NCBI RefSeq assembly: GCF_016236915.1
Contig: NZ_JAEHOK010000016.1
Location: forward strand, 34,978-98,977
Source of the DNA: Salegentibacter maritimus
GTDB taxonomy: Bacteria > Bacteroidota > Bacteroidia > Flavobacteriales > Flavobacteriaceae
DNA: 64,000 bases
Direction of reading: 5' to 3'
A program made the position numbers and the translations under genes. Shown here in pieces: positions 35,927 to 44,584 of this stretch (positions are counted from its first letter, which is position 1; the number at the start of each line of letters is the position of its first letter). The notes beneath the pieces were generated by a model. The model was not told the origin of the DNA and did not search any database. It worked only from the letters and a program-made list of their open reading frames with translations.

Positions 35927-38509
35927 TTACTCGTTCCATATCACATCGTCTACTTCAATACGCCAGGAATTATCAAAAAAGCCGGCAGCTTTTATCCCGG
36001 GAAGTCCTTCATGCATCATCGTATCTTTAAAAATCATAAAGTCCGGATAAAACGTACCATTTAACAAATAATCGTTGCCCCAGGCAGCTTTCATTCCTTG
36101 CTCGCCGGTAGCGGTAATTACCCCTATACTTGCCAAATCACTATCTTTTCTGGGGTATATAAAATATGCTCCCAGATCTTTTCCTTTCAAAGTTTTTCCA
36201 TCTACAGTCATTTCCCCTTTAGAAACCTGAATAGGTGAATCTTTGAGCATAGATTTCCAACTTGCATGGTTAACGCTGTTTCCATATAAGATTATATTTT
36301 GATCTGGGTAATCTTCCGGATTGAATTCTGTATCGGCTACCAAAGTTAGGTCTCCATTGGCACGGTAATAAAATTTCTCGGCATCAAATTTTGCACGGTG
36401 ATAATACCATTTATTTTCCCTGTCACTTCCCTGGGTTGCATAAACCAAAACAGGCTTATTTTTAAAGGCATCTTTAAAGCCGCCATACCTATGCGGGCCT
36501 TTTTCCTGGTAACCAGGCTTTTTAGTCACTTCCCAGTTAGATTTCATTTTTTTCATCACCAAAGACTTCAGCTCTTTATTTACGGCAATACGAACCTTAT
36601 CTATAACTATAGAATCTGGTTTTACAGAAAACTCTGAAAAGTCAACTTCAATAGTTTTTACGTTTTCCGTAAAAATCTGAAGTAAAGTACTATCCTTTTC
36701 TACTGAAATATTACTAATTTCAAAAGGACGCTCTTGTTGAAGGATTTTTATGTAATGTGCTTTTTCTGAAACCCCAGGAGAAGCCGTTTTAAATGAAAAA
36801 TCATTTTGGTTCTCATCGGTTTTTTTATCGTGCGCCTTAAAAAAGTCAAATATTAACGGCCAATCCATACTGTGGTTACCATACCAATGAGTACCGTTGG
36901 GATATTCATAATAAACAAAGTCATTATGAAAAGTACCTAAACGCTCGCGCATATCTCTCGCTATAAATGTTGGAACAACTGAATCTACCTCGCCGTGCAG
37001 CACATAGATACCAAAGTTTAGATAATTCTCTATTAATTTTAAAGTACGGCTGGTGTTTCCGGCCCTTTTAATCATTGCACTTAGGTCTTCCTCTTTTTTT
37101 GAATTTAATTGAACGGCCGTTCTTTTATTAAATTCCTCTACTCCCATTTTAAACCTTTCCTGAAGCAGCTGTGGATTATCGGTAATTCGCCGTTTAAAGC
37201 TTTCACGATACAACAATAGATCAGGATAGCCTGCTGCCGGCGCAATGGCCGCAAATTTATCGGGATAAGTTGCACCTAAATACCATGTACCGTGCCCCCC
37301 CATGGAGTGACCGGTTAAATAAGTATGCGTGGCATCGGTTTTCCATTCATTTTCTGAATGCGCAAGAACTTCAAGAGCATCTAAACGCCCCCAATCTTCC
37401 CAGGCAAAACCAAACGGCCTTCTATTGGTAGGTGCCACAATATGCCCCCAATCTTTTTGCTGATAAGCATTAGCCTGATTAACAGCTTCTACCGAAGCTC
37501 CATGCAAAGAAAAGAACATAGCCTGGTTTTCACTAACAGTATCTAAAGAAGGTGCCATACTATAATACTGTACACTACCATCAATGTTGCTCACAAAGGT
37601 TTTTTTATGATGTTCGTATTTTGATTTTACCGGAAGTGATAAAGTATGTACATCTAATATTTTCCTGTTAGCATTTACAAGCTCTAACACTACTTGCACT
37701 TCTTTTTTTCCTTTAGGGATATTGGCAGAAGGAATTTCAAAAGGTACTTTTCTAACATGTAATGCCGGTAGTGCTGAAATAGCTGTTTCAGCAACAGCAT
37801 TGGCTACACGGGCTACTACCTTTACATTTTCTATATTTTTCTCACTTGTATTTGCTATCCTAATTGCTGCAGGGAAATTTTCTTTTTGCTGTATTAAGAT
37901 TTCGGGCAAAGTCATATCCCGCTGCGTAAATTGAAGCTCTTTTTTGGGTTTTATAAGCCTTGCACGCATTCGGGAAAAACGACCTGAAGAAAGGATAAAC
38001 TCATTCTTCCCCTTCTTTAATTTAAGAGGAATTAAATTCCAACCAAAATCATAATAATCCCCCTCATGAGGAAACCCATTAACCAACACACTGGTATGTC
38101 CAGATGCATCTAATAAAACTATCTCCTCTGCATCTGCATCGTACTCTAAATACAAATAACCGTCTCTTAAACCGGGATCCTGAAATTCACTATTTTCATT
38201 TACTTGAACTTCTTCCCATCTTATGGGTTCTCCGCGATAATTTTTACCGGTAGACTTTCCCTCTTTTATTCCGCTTTTGGCTTTACCTATAAATTTTGCG
38301 AAAAGAGGATCATACTCTACAGCCTCGGTGTCTTTTGGAAGTTGTTGTTCTTTATAAATAAGAGCTTCTGTAAAAATATGAAGCACTTCTCCTTCGTGCA
38401 CATCTTCAACCTTTTCTTTTCCAAAATACTCTACAATGTTCCCCTCCCGCTCCTGGGCAGTAAGGCTTACAAAGACAAAAAACAAAAACAATGATAGAAT
38501 TCTATTCAT
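35927..38509 (-). CDS. Exported alpha/beta-hydrolase esterase, first gene of the fucose operon
   Basis: This is a large secreted hydrolase of about 860 residues. I chose the ATG at 38509 (MNRILSLFLF) because the signal peptide LFLFFVFVSLTAQ starts there. It has an N-terminal beta-rich region (about 30-310), a prolyl-oligopeptidase-type alpha/beta-hydrolase domain with the nucleophile motif GHSMGGHGTWY, a possible catalytic His in YPNGTHWYGNHSM (about residue 540), and a C-terminal beta-rich region without recognised family. Heading a fucose-release operon, it is likely a carbohydrate esterase that removes acyl groups blocking fucosidases, but this is inference. It is divergent from the AraC regulator gene across a 335-bp control region. 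Confidence 0.8.
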   Translation of the reverse strand: MNRILSLFLFFVFVSLTAQEREGNIVEYFGKEKVEDVHEGEVLHIFTEALIYKEQQLPKDTEAVEYDPLFAKFIGKAKSGIKEGKSTGKNYRGEPIRWEEVQVNENSEFQDPGLRDGYLYLEYDADAEEIVLLDASGHTSVLVNGFPHEGDYYDFGWNLIPLKLKKGKNEFILSSGRFSRMRARLIKPKKELQFTQRDMTLPEILIQQKENFPAAIRIANTSEKNIENVKVVARVANAVAETAISALPALHVRKVPFEIPSANIPKGKKEVQVVLELVNANRKILDVHTLSLPVKSKYEHHKKTFVSNIDGSVQYYSMAPSLDTVSENQAMFFSLHGASVEAVNQANAYQQKDWGHIVAPTNRRPFGFAWEDWGRLDALEVLAHSENEWKTDATHTYLTGHSMGGHGTWYLGATYPDKFAAIAPAAGYPDLLLYRESFKRRITDNPQLLQERFKMGVEEFNKRTAVQLNSKKEEDLSAMIKRAGNTSRTLKLIENYLNFGIYVLHGEVDSVVPTFIARDMRERLGTFHNDFVYYEYPNGTHWYGNHSMDWPLIFDFFKAHDKKTDENQNDFSFKTASPGVSEKAHYIKILQQERPFEISNISVEKDSTLLQIFTENVKTIEVDFSEFSVKPDSIVIDKVRIAVNKELKSLVMKKMKSNWEVTKKPGYQEKGPHRYGGFKDAFKNKPVLVYATQGSDRENKWYYHRAKFDAEKFYYRANGDLTLVADTEFNPEDYPDQNIILYGNSVNHASWKSMLKDSPIQVSKGEMTVDGKTLKGKDLGAYFIYPRKDSDLASIGVITATGEQGMKAAWGNDYLLNGTFYPDFMIFKDTMMHEGLPGIKAAGFFDNSWRIEVDDVIWNE

Positions 38510-38844
38510 AACAAATTTTAAATAAGATAATAACAATCGTATTTCTTCAAATTTTCAGACTGCTTTTAATTAACATCACTTCCCAACTAAAGAATTAAAG
38601 ACCAAGGGCTTTTAAAAAATTTTTACTAAAAAAAGCACTAAGTTTGATAAGGGTTAAAGCACTTTTACTAAAACTTTAAGCAACTTTGCCCTAAACAAAA
38701 AGAAACACCCTACCAAAATTATACTTATTCCTGCTTATTTCTTTCACATTAATTTGCATTCTATTGTACAATATTTGCTCATTTGAAGCATTTATTTAAT
38801 AAATTTGAAAATTACCGTATAGTCTTGTCTTAAACTTTTAAAAA
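38510..38844. promoter_or_regulatory. Divergent control region of fucose operon and AraC gene
   Basis: This 335-bp region carries no gene and separates the 14-gene fucose operon (minus) from the AraC-type regulator (plus). It should hold the binding sites for that regulator. A candidate AraC-gene promoter is listed separately. For the minus strand I see AT-rich sequence with TTTG motifs but no exact TAnnTTTG box. Confidence 0.6.
38774..38807 (+). promoter_or_regulatory. Candidate flavobacterial promoter of the AraC gene
   Basis: A -33 TTTG (38774-38777) and a -7 TAAATTTG (38800-38807, consensus TAnnTTTG) are separated by 22 bp. That is within the usual flavobacterial spacing of about 17-23 bp. 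The ATG of the regulator lies 37 bp downstream. Confidence 0.5.
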
Positions 38845-39684
38845 ATGAAACTTCATTTTCTTCATAAAAATTTAAAAAGTAACTTCGAGTTTAGCCATCA
38901 TAAAGAGCGACAGTTTCTACGCTTATGGCATTATCATCCCGAAATTGAACTGGTATACATAAAACAAGGAAAGGGTACCCTCTTTGCGGGGGATTTTATT
39001 GGAACCTTTGAGGAAGGGAATCTGTTTTTAATAGGAAAGAATATTCCACATATGTTTCAAAGTTCTTCTAAAAATTTTTCTGAAGCCTATGTTCTTCATT
39101 TAAATCAGTCGTTTTTTGAGGCTATTGAAAGCAATAAAGAAGAATTTCAATATATAAGGCTTATTCACAACTTAAGCGAAAGAGGGGCCACCTTTCACAG
39201 TTTTAAAAAGAATAAAATTGAAAACCTACTTTTTCAATTGCGAGAGCTGCCTGTGCCATTACAAGCAATAAACATACTTCAGGTTTTTTATTCGCTTTCT
39301 GTTCATTCTAATAATACTTATTTAGGAAGTGTAAACTGGTTAAATCATCATCAAGTATCAGATCAACGATTAAGCGAGGTCATGGAGTTTTTAATGTTGA
39401 ATTTTAAAGAGGATATTAGTCTTGAAAAAATTGCAGGCATAGCCGGTATGAATAAAACAGCATTTTGCAGATTTTTTAAACAACATACCGGAAAATCTTT
39501 TATCACCTATCTTAACGAGCTACGTATAAATTATTCCTGTAAATTATTAAAAGAAGTACATAGCAACTATTCAATTTCCAAATCTTGTTTTGCATCGGGG
39601 TTTAATAGTTTATCTTATTACAATAGAATTTTTAAAAAAACTATTGGCTTAACCCCTTCAGAATACTTAAAGCGTAGTATTTAA
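38845..39684 (+). CDS. AraC-family regulator, likely activator of the fucose operon
   Basis: This is a regulator of 279 residues with an N-terminal cupin-type sensor (about 20-100, LWHYHPEIELVYIKQGKGT and GNLFLIGKNIPHMF) and a C-terminal AraC DNA-binding domain with two helix-turn-helices (about 180-278: ISLEKIAGIAGMNKTAFCRF and SYYNRIFKKTIGLTPSEYLK). Divergent to the fucose operon, it probably senses L-fucose or an intermediate and controls the operon. It is the only regulator gene in the central and right parts of the window, so it may control both clusters. Confidence 0.9.
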   Translation: MKLHFLHKNLKSNFEFSHHKERQFLRLWHYHPEIELVYIKQGKGTLFAGDFIGTFEEGNLFLIGKNIPHMFQSSSKNFSEAYVLHLNQSFFEAIESNKEEFQYIRLIHNLSERGATFHSFKKNKIENLLFQLRELPVPLQAINILQVFYSLSVHSNNTYLGSVNWLNHHQVSDQRLSEVMEFLMLNFKEDISLEKIAGIAGMNKTAFCRFFKQHTGKSFITYLNELRINYSCKLLKEVHSNYSISKSCFASGFNSLSYYNRIFKKTIGLTPSEYLKRSI

Positions 39685-39783
39685 ACATTTTTAGAAAAAA
39701 TAATTGCTAAATTTAAAAGCACTAGCCTTCTTTAAGAAAAACCAGTGCCTTACTACATTCAAATCCTTAAAAATTAACAGCTA

Positions 39784-40482
39784 TTAAACCTGGTAATCAT
39801 CCCAGTTCATCACTTCGTTTCTGGTGCTAGGATCCATAGCATGTTTCAATAAGTCTAGATCGTACTGCATCCCGTGTTTTTTAAGAACGTGCTCGGGAAC
39901 ACCGTCCCAAACATTAGGGGTATTCCCACGATAATCAAGGTATTTAAAGCCCGGCTCACTGGTAAAGTAGCCGGTAACCACTAAGTTTTTAATTCTTCGG
40001 AAGAAAGTTGGCCCCGGTGATGTCTTTTCAAAATCCTGAGGATATGCAATTTGATCGATAATTTTTAACTGATTCTCTTTTGAAACTTCAACAAAAGACC
40101 TATCAAACTGCTTACTGCTTTCCCGGTTAAGCCACATTAAACCTCCTCGCATGGGTAACTGGTGCTCTGGGATATCTTTTACAATAAATTCTATAAACTC
40201 CGGCACTCCCGCTTCAGTAGCAGAGACCGATTCTTCATCTTCAGGTATAATTATATCTGCCAGGCTTGCAATCATTGCCATTTCTTCCTTTGTAAAAAAA
40301 GTTTCAGACATTAATTCTTCATCCCTTTCTATTTCTTCGGGTGTTCTCCCGTAGTTTTCCCTTTCCTCTAGTACATCACCTTCTTCAACAGGTGATTTTT
40401 TATCGCTCACACAGCTGGTAAGAAAAAGGCCTGAAGCCATTCCTCCCATTACCAATGTCCTTAAAGATTCCCTTCTATCCAT
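39784..40482 (-). CDS. Gluconate 2-dehydrogenase subunit 3 family protein
   Basis: This is a 232-residue small-subunit-like protein (PF13618 family) of a membrane sugar dehydrogenase. The N-terminus, MDRRESLRTLVMGGMASGLF followed by LTSC, looks like a twin-arginine-type signal with a lipobox, so it is exported folded. The middle has EEMAMIASLADIIIPEDEES, typical of the family, and a later YRGNTPNVWDGVPEHVLKKHG. It forms a pair with the GMC oxidoreductase just upstream (11-bp gap), as in gluconate or sorbitol dehydrogenase complexes, presumably oxidising a sugar in the periplasm. The substrate is unknown. Confidence 0.88.
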   Translation of the reverse strand: MDRRESLRTLVMGGMASGLFLTSCVSDKKSPVEEGDVLEERENYGRTPEEIERDEELMSETFFTKEEMAMIASLADIIIPEDEESVSATEAGVPEFIEFIVKDIPEHQLPMRGGLMWLNRESSKQFDRSFVEVSKENQLKIIDQIAYPQDFEKTSPGPTFFRRIKNLVVTGYFTSEPGFKYLDYRGNTPNVWDGVPEHVLKKHGMQYDLDLLKHAMDPSTRNEVMNWDDYQV

Positions 40483-40493
40483 AATTTATCTCT

Positions 40494-42230
40494 TTAAACA
40501 TTTCCTTTTTTAAGTTCTTCAATCAAATAATCTGTAGCACGCCAGGCCAGGGCCAGGATAGTCCATGTGGGGTTTTTATCGGCCTGGGAAACAAAGGGCC
40601 CGCCATCCATAATAAACAAATTGGGAACATCATGAGCCTGGTTAAATTTATTTACAACCGAACTTCCCGGATCGTCGCCCATTCTGGTAGTTCCTACTTC
40701 ATGAATAATTTTACCGGGTTTTTCCAGCCCGTAATTTGAGTCTTTTCCGGGCTTGTCACCCAAAGGAATGGCCCCCATATTATGCATCACCTCTTCAAAA
40801 GTATCTTGCATGTGTGCAGCCTGTTTTATTTCTTCATCAGACCAATTATAGTTGAATTTTAAAACAGGGATTCCAAATTTATCTACCGTATTTACATCTA
40901 TTTCACAATAATTGTCTTTTCTGGGAATACTTTCACCTCTTCCTGCCATTCCAAAGGTGGCTCCATAAAACTTTTTCACATCTCTTTTTAATCCGGTGCC
41001 ATAAGCGTTTCGTGAAGTATCTCCAATCACTTCTTGTAAAGCTTGTGTGTTAAACCCAAATCCATAGGCCGGCATACTCATTCCTCCCCAATATTCTATA
41101 TGATAGCCACGGGTAAAACCAAGATGCTTACTGTCATTAAGCCACCAGGGAGTATAAAGGTGCATACCCCCCACTCCATCTTCGTTATAGCGTTCCCGGT
41201 CCATTAATTTAGGAATAAAACCTCCTCGTGAAGAACCTGTAGAATCATGCAAATATTTCCCTACTACTTCACTGGAGTTAGCAAGACCATTAGGATGTTG
41301 AGAAGATTTGGAATTAAGTAGAATTCGGGCAGAGCTACAAGCACTGGCAGCTAATATTACCACTTTAGCTTTAATTTCGTAATCTTTTAAATCTTCTTTA
41401 TTTATATAAGAAACCCCGGTAGCTTCCCCCTCGCCGTTGGTCAATACTTCTCGTACCATAGCATTAACATACAAATCTACATTTCCTGTCTCTGTAGCCG
41501 GTTTTACAAGCACTGATGATGATGAAAAATCGGCGTATGCCATACAGGATCTTGAACATTGGTTACAAAAAAAACAGGCTCCTCTTTCCTTATTCACAGG
41601 CTTGGTAAGTATAGACAAACGTGAGGGAATCATAGGGATACCGGCTTTTGTAGCACCTTTTTTAATATACAACTCGTGAAGTCTTGGTTTTGGAGGGGGT
41701 AAAAAGAACCCGTCTGGTTCGTTTGGAAGGTTTTCTTTAGTACCAAATACTCCTATTAACTTATCAACTTTATCATAATAAGGTTTCACATCTTCATAAC
41801 CTATGGGCCAATTATCGCCTTTGCCATCAAAATCTTTTCTTTTAAAATCTAAAGGACCAAAACGCAAGGAAATACGCCCCCAATGGTTGGTTCTCCCACC
41901 TAGCATCCTGGAGCGAAACCAGGAAAATTCGGTGTTATTATTTTGGGTATAGGGTTCGCCTTCTAATTCCCAACCACCATAAGCCATATCAAAATCACCA
42001 AAAGGCCTGGTACTACCAGCTCCTCTTCGGGGCGACTCCCAGGGCCATCTAAGTTGGGTACGTTGTTCGTTATTGGCAGGGTCAAAATCTGGGCCGGCTT
42101 CCAGCAATGCTATTTTAAAACCTGCATCTGCCAGTAGTTTTGCAGCCATACCACCACCAGCTCCCGATCCTACTATACAAACATCATATTGTTTTGGTTG
42201 CTTTTTTATTTGAAACGACATTTTATTCAA
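40494..42230 (-). CDS. GMC-family FAD oxidoreductase
   Basis: This is a large subunit of a periplasmic flavin dehydrogenase of 578 residues. It shows the FAD-binding motif VGSGAGGGMAAKLLADAGFK at about 20, the signature GGRTNHWGR, and a GMC C-terminal segment with HEVGTTRMGDDPGSSVVN and QADKNPTWTILALAWRATDYL. A four-cysteine cluster CFFCNQCSRSC (about 217-227) could bind an Fe-S centre or metal. No signal peptide is visible, so export may occur together with its twin-arginine partner. It lies upstream of the subunit-3 gene, probably in the same transcript. Confidence 0.9.
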   Translation of the reverse strand: MNKMSFQIKKQPKQYDVCIVGSGAGGGMAAKLLADAGFKIALLEAGPDFDPANNEQRTQLRWPWESPRRGAGSTRPFGDFDMAYGGWELEGEPYTQNNNTEFSWFRSRMLGGRTNHWGRISLRFGPLDFKRKDFDGKGDNWPIGYEDVKPYYDKVDKLIGVFGTKENLPNEPDGFFLPPPKPRLHELYIKKGATKAGIPMIPSRLSILTKPVNKERGACFFCNQCSRSCMAYADFSSSSVLVKPATETGNVDLYVNAMVREVLTNGEGEATGVSYINKEDLKDYEIKAKVVILAASACSSARILLNSKSSQHPNGLANSSEVVGKYLHDSTGSSRGGFIPKLMDRERYNEDGVGGMHLYTPWWLNDSKHLGFTRGYHIEYWGGMSMPAYGFGFNTQALQEVIGDTSRNAYGTGLKRDVKKFYGATFGMAGRGESIPRKDNYCEIDVNTVDKFGIPVLKFNYNWSDEEIKQAAHMQDTFEEVMHNMGAIPLGDKPGKDSNYGLEKPGKIIHEVGTTRMGDDPGSSVVNKFNQAHDVPNLFIMDGGPFVSQADKNPTWTILALAWRATDYLIEELKKGNV

Positions 42231-42669
42231 GTTAAGATTTGTTATTTATTAGATAATCGAATTTACATACTTCGAGTTGGCTAGCCTCTCCGTGAGTTTC
42301 CCTAAGGTAATTTACCAGGCACCCCCATTCAATTCCTAAGTTATTAGTGTTGAATTTTAGAGATATACTTGTAATTACCAACTAATCCTATTGAAGTATT
42401 GCGAGTTGAAGCAAAACTTTCAACTTTCCACGCTGAAAATATTAATTTTTTATTGTATTCATTTAGGTTTTCGTAATATTTTTTATTTATAACCTAAAAA
42501 AATCACTCAAACTAGACATTCCAGTAATATACACATGCATTGACTAAAGAATAAAGGCACAACAAAAACTATGTAAAACAAGAAGGGGTGTCGATTAACA
42601 TCGACACCCCTTCTACACTTTACTTATTTCTAGAATTTAGAAAAGTAAGAATTAATTAAAGCATTTTAA
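42231..42669. other. Intergenic region with SusCD terminator
   Basis: This 439-bp spacer separates the SusD gene from the GMC oxidoreductase gene, both on the minus strand. It contains the strong hairpin at 42581-42614. The rest has no open frame and no recognisable promoter box, though the transcript of the GMC pair must start in it unless it is read through. Confidence 0.5.
42581..42614 (-). terminator. Intrinsic-type terminator after SusD
   Basis: AGAAGGGGTGTCGAT (42581-42595) and its perfect reverse complement (42600-42614) have a four-base loop. The hairpin lies 55 bp beyond the SusD stop, and the minus-strand sequence after it is TGTTTT-rich. Confidence 0.8.
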
Positions 42670-44574
42670 TTATTCTGATTGTGCCCACCATAGCGGTGTA
42701 AACACATCATCACCTCCATTTAAGAAATTCACTGCCTGCTGATAACCTTCACTATCGCTATTACGCAATCCAGAAGGGTACTTTAAACGTTGTGGGAAGA
42801 AATCCTGATGAACTTCCATATAATTACTCTGATTTAAATTTGGATGATCTGGAAGTGGGTTTTCTACTGCGGGATTCGGAAAGAATGGTAATCCCAACCT
42901 TCTGTGATCGCTCCATGCCTCTAATGGTAAATATGGAAAGTGAGCAATATATTTTTGTGTTATAATCTTAGTTAGATGATCGTTTTTAACCTGACCGTCT
43001 TTATATAGATGATTATTAGGATACTTAATATCAACAGTAGATTCTGCTCCGGTATAACCATTTTTATATCGCATTTTATGAGTTTGTGGCGGTTCTGAAG
43101 TATGATCCCAACTTACAGAAGTACCGGCGTTATTATACTCCTCAGATGAAAGATACTCATTAACCATACTAGAGAGCCCCCAATATACAAAATTAGCTTT
43201 TATTCCTTCTTCATAGGCTGTTTTACCGTCCATTGGAGTATTCCAACCTTTTTCAGCAGCTTCAGCTACCAGAAAATAAGATTCCCAGGGAGCAAAGAAA
43301 ATTCTTTTCTTACTTCCATCTCTAAAAGGCAATTTCATTCTTGGAATAGTGCCTATATAAGAGTACAAAAAGTTTTTGGCTCCTTTTTTACCCCAACTTC
43401 CCGGAACAGATGCATTCCAGGTAAAAGAAGCATCTATTGAGTCTAATACTTCTCCAGCATCATCTACTAAAGGTCTTTTAGTATTTCTGGCATCACTTGT
43501 CCAGGTTGGATAAAATGTAAATTCTGAATCATCAAAATCACCTGGAATCCCGAAGGCTTTATAAGCTCTCGGATCTATCTCTTTATACAATCCGTCAAAC
43601 CAAAAGCCAGCCTTTGGGGCATTGGTTTTTGTTGCAAAATGTTCATCATAAAGCAAACCTGCATAGTCTTTATCCTTTACATAAGGAGCAAAAGACTCTC
43701 CCAAAACCGAGGTACTTTCTATTCCACCAAGCCCAATAAATAAATCATTTAAAGTTGCTGAAAGATATTGTGCGTTCCACTGTCTGGACATCGGTGCGGT
43801 AAAGTCGTCCCATCCACCTTTTTCCTGAACAGCAAATGCTTCATCCATATTTAGAATAAACTCATTTGAAGCAGCTTCTTCAAATTCCTTTTGAGCCATG
43901 CTAGGGTCTACTTCAGATAAACGCATAGCTAAACGCATACGCATGGAATTCGCATATTTATTCCACTTATCATAATCGAATCCAAAAGCAGGATCCAAGC
44001 CATCATCTGGTTTTTCAGACAACTCTGTATCTAATTTTGCCGTTGCATCCTTCAATTCTGCAAGCATATAATAATATACATCTTTAGTACTTGCAAATTC
44101 TGGATTTACCTCTTGAAAAGCTTCAATTGGAATAGGCCCAAAATTATCGCTCATCTCACTCATAAGATATACTCGCCAAATTCTGGAAATTTGCAAAACA
44201 TTCTCGCTATATTCCTTAATATTTCCTTCCTCAATTTGCTTATGAGCAATATCAATACCAGTATTCACATGGTTTAACCAACCAGATACCGCATTAAAAT
44301 AATCGTTAGACCACCCATCACTAGCACTACCTACCGGCAAAGTGTTAGTTCTATCCTGTCTTGAAGCAGCTTTCCAATACAAAACAAATGCGCGTTCTGC
44401 CACGTGAGGATTTTGCTGAGCTCCAGTTATAGCATTATTCAAAAAATACGCTACCTGCACCTGCTCTTCATTGGCTGCAAAAGGATCTTCATTAATCTCT
44501 TCAAAATCTGAACAAGAACTTAGTCCTGCTGCTAATCCGATTGCTAGTAATGTCTTATTTATATAATTTTTCAT
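42670..44574 (-). CDS. SusD/RagB-family outer-membrane lipoprotein
   Basis: This is a surface glycan-binding lipoprotein of 634 residues that forms the lid of its SusC partner. It has a signal peptide with lipobox LSSCSDFEE, the SusD-like_2 (SusD/RagB) opening DFEEINEDP, helical TPR-like segments (AYFLNNAITGAQQNPHVAER and RIWRVYLMSEMSDNFGPIPI) and the characteristic late EAWSDHRRLGLPFFPN. It is 10 bp downstream of susC in the same transcript, and a terminator follows. The bound glycan cannot be told from the sequence. Context suggests fucosylated glycans. Confidence 0.93.
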   Translation of the reverse strand: MKNYINKTLLAIGLAAGLSSCSDFEEINEDPFAANEEQVQVAYFLNNAITGAQQNPHVAERAFVLYWKAASRQDRTNTLPVGSASDGWSNDYFNAVSGWLNHVNTGIDIAHKQIEEGNIKEYSENVLQISRIWRVYLMSEMSDNFGPIPIEAFQEVNPEFASTKDVYYYMLAELKDATAKLDTELSEKPDDGLDPAFGFDYDKWNKYANSMRMRLAMRLSEVDPSMAQKEFEEAASNEFILNMDEAFAVQEKGGWDDFTAPMSRQWNAQYLSATLNDLFIGLGGIESTSVLGESFAPYVKDKDYAGLLYDEHFATKTNAPKAGFWFDGLYKEIDPRAYKAFGIPGDFDDSEFTFYPTWTSDARNTKRPLVDDAGEVLDSIDASFTWNASVPGSWGKKGAKNFLYSYIGTIPRMKLPFRDGSKKRIFFAPWESYFLVAEAAEKGWNTPMDGKTAYEEGIKANFVYWGLSSMVNEYLSSEEYNNAGTSVSWDHTSEPPQTHKMRYKNGYTGAESTVDIKYPNNHLYKDGQVKNDHLTKIITQKYIAHFPYLPLEAWSDHRRLGLPFFPNPAVENPLPDHPNLNQSNYMEVHQDFFPQRLKYPSGLRNSDSEGYQQAVNFLNGGDDVFTPLWWAQSE

Positions 44575-44584
44575 ATCTATTTTT

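Noticed and set aside
38510..38536. Longer start of the esterase (MLLSYLKFV)
   Set aside because: The signal peptide begins at MNRILSLFLF. The extension adds nothing expected of an exported protein.
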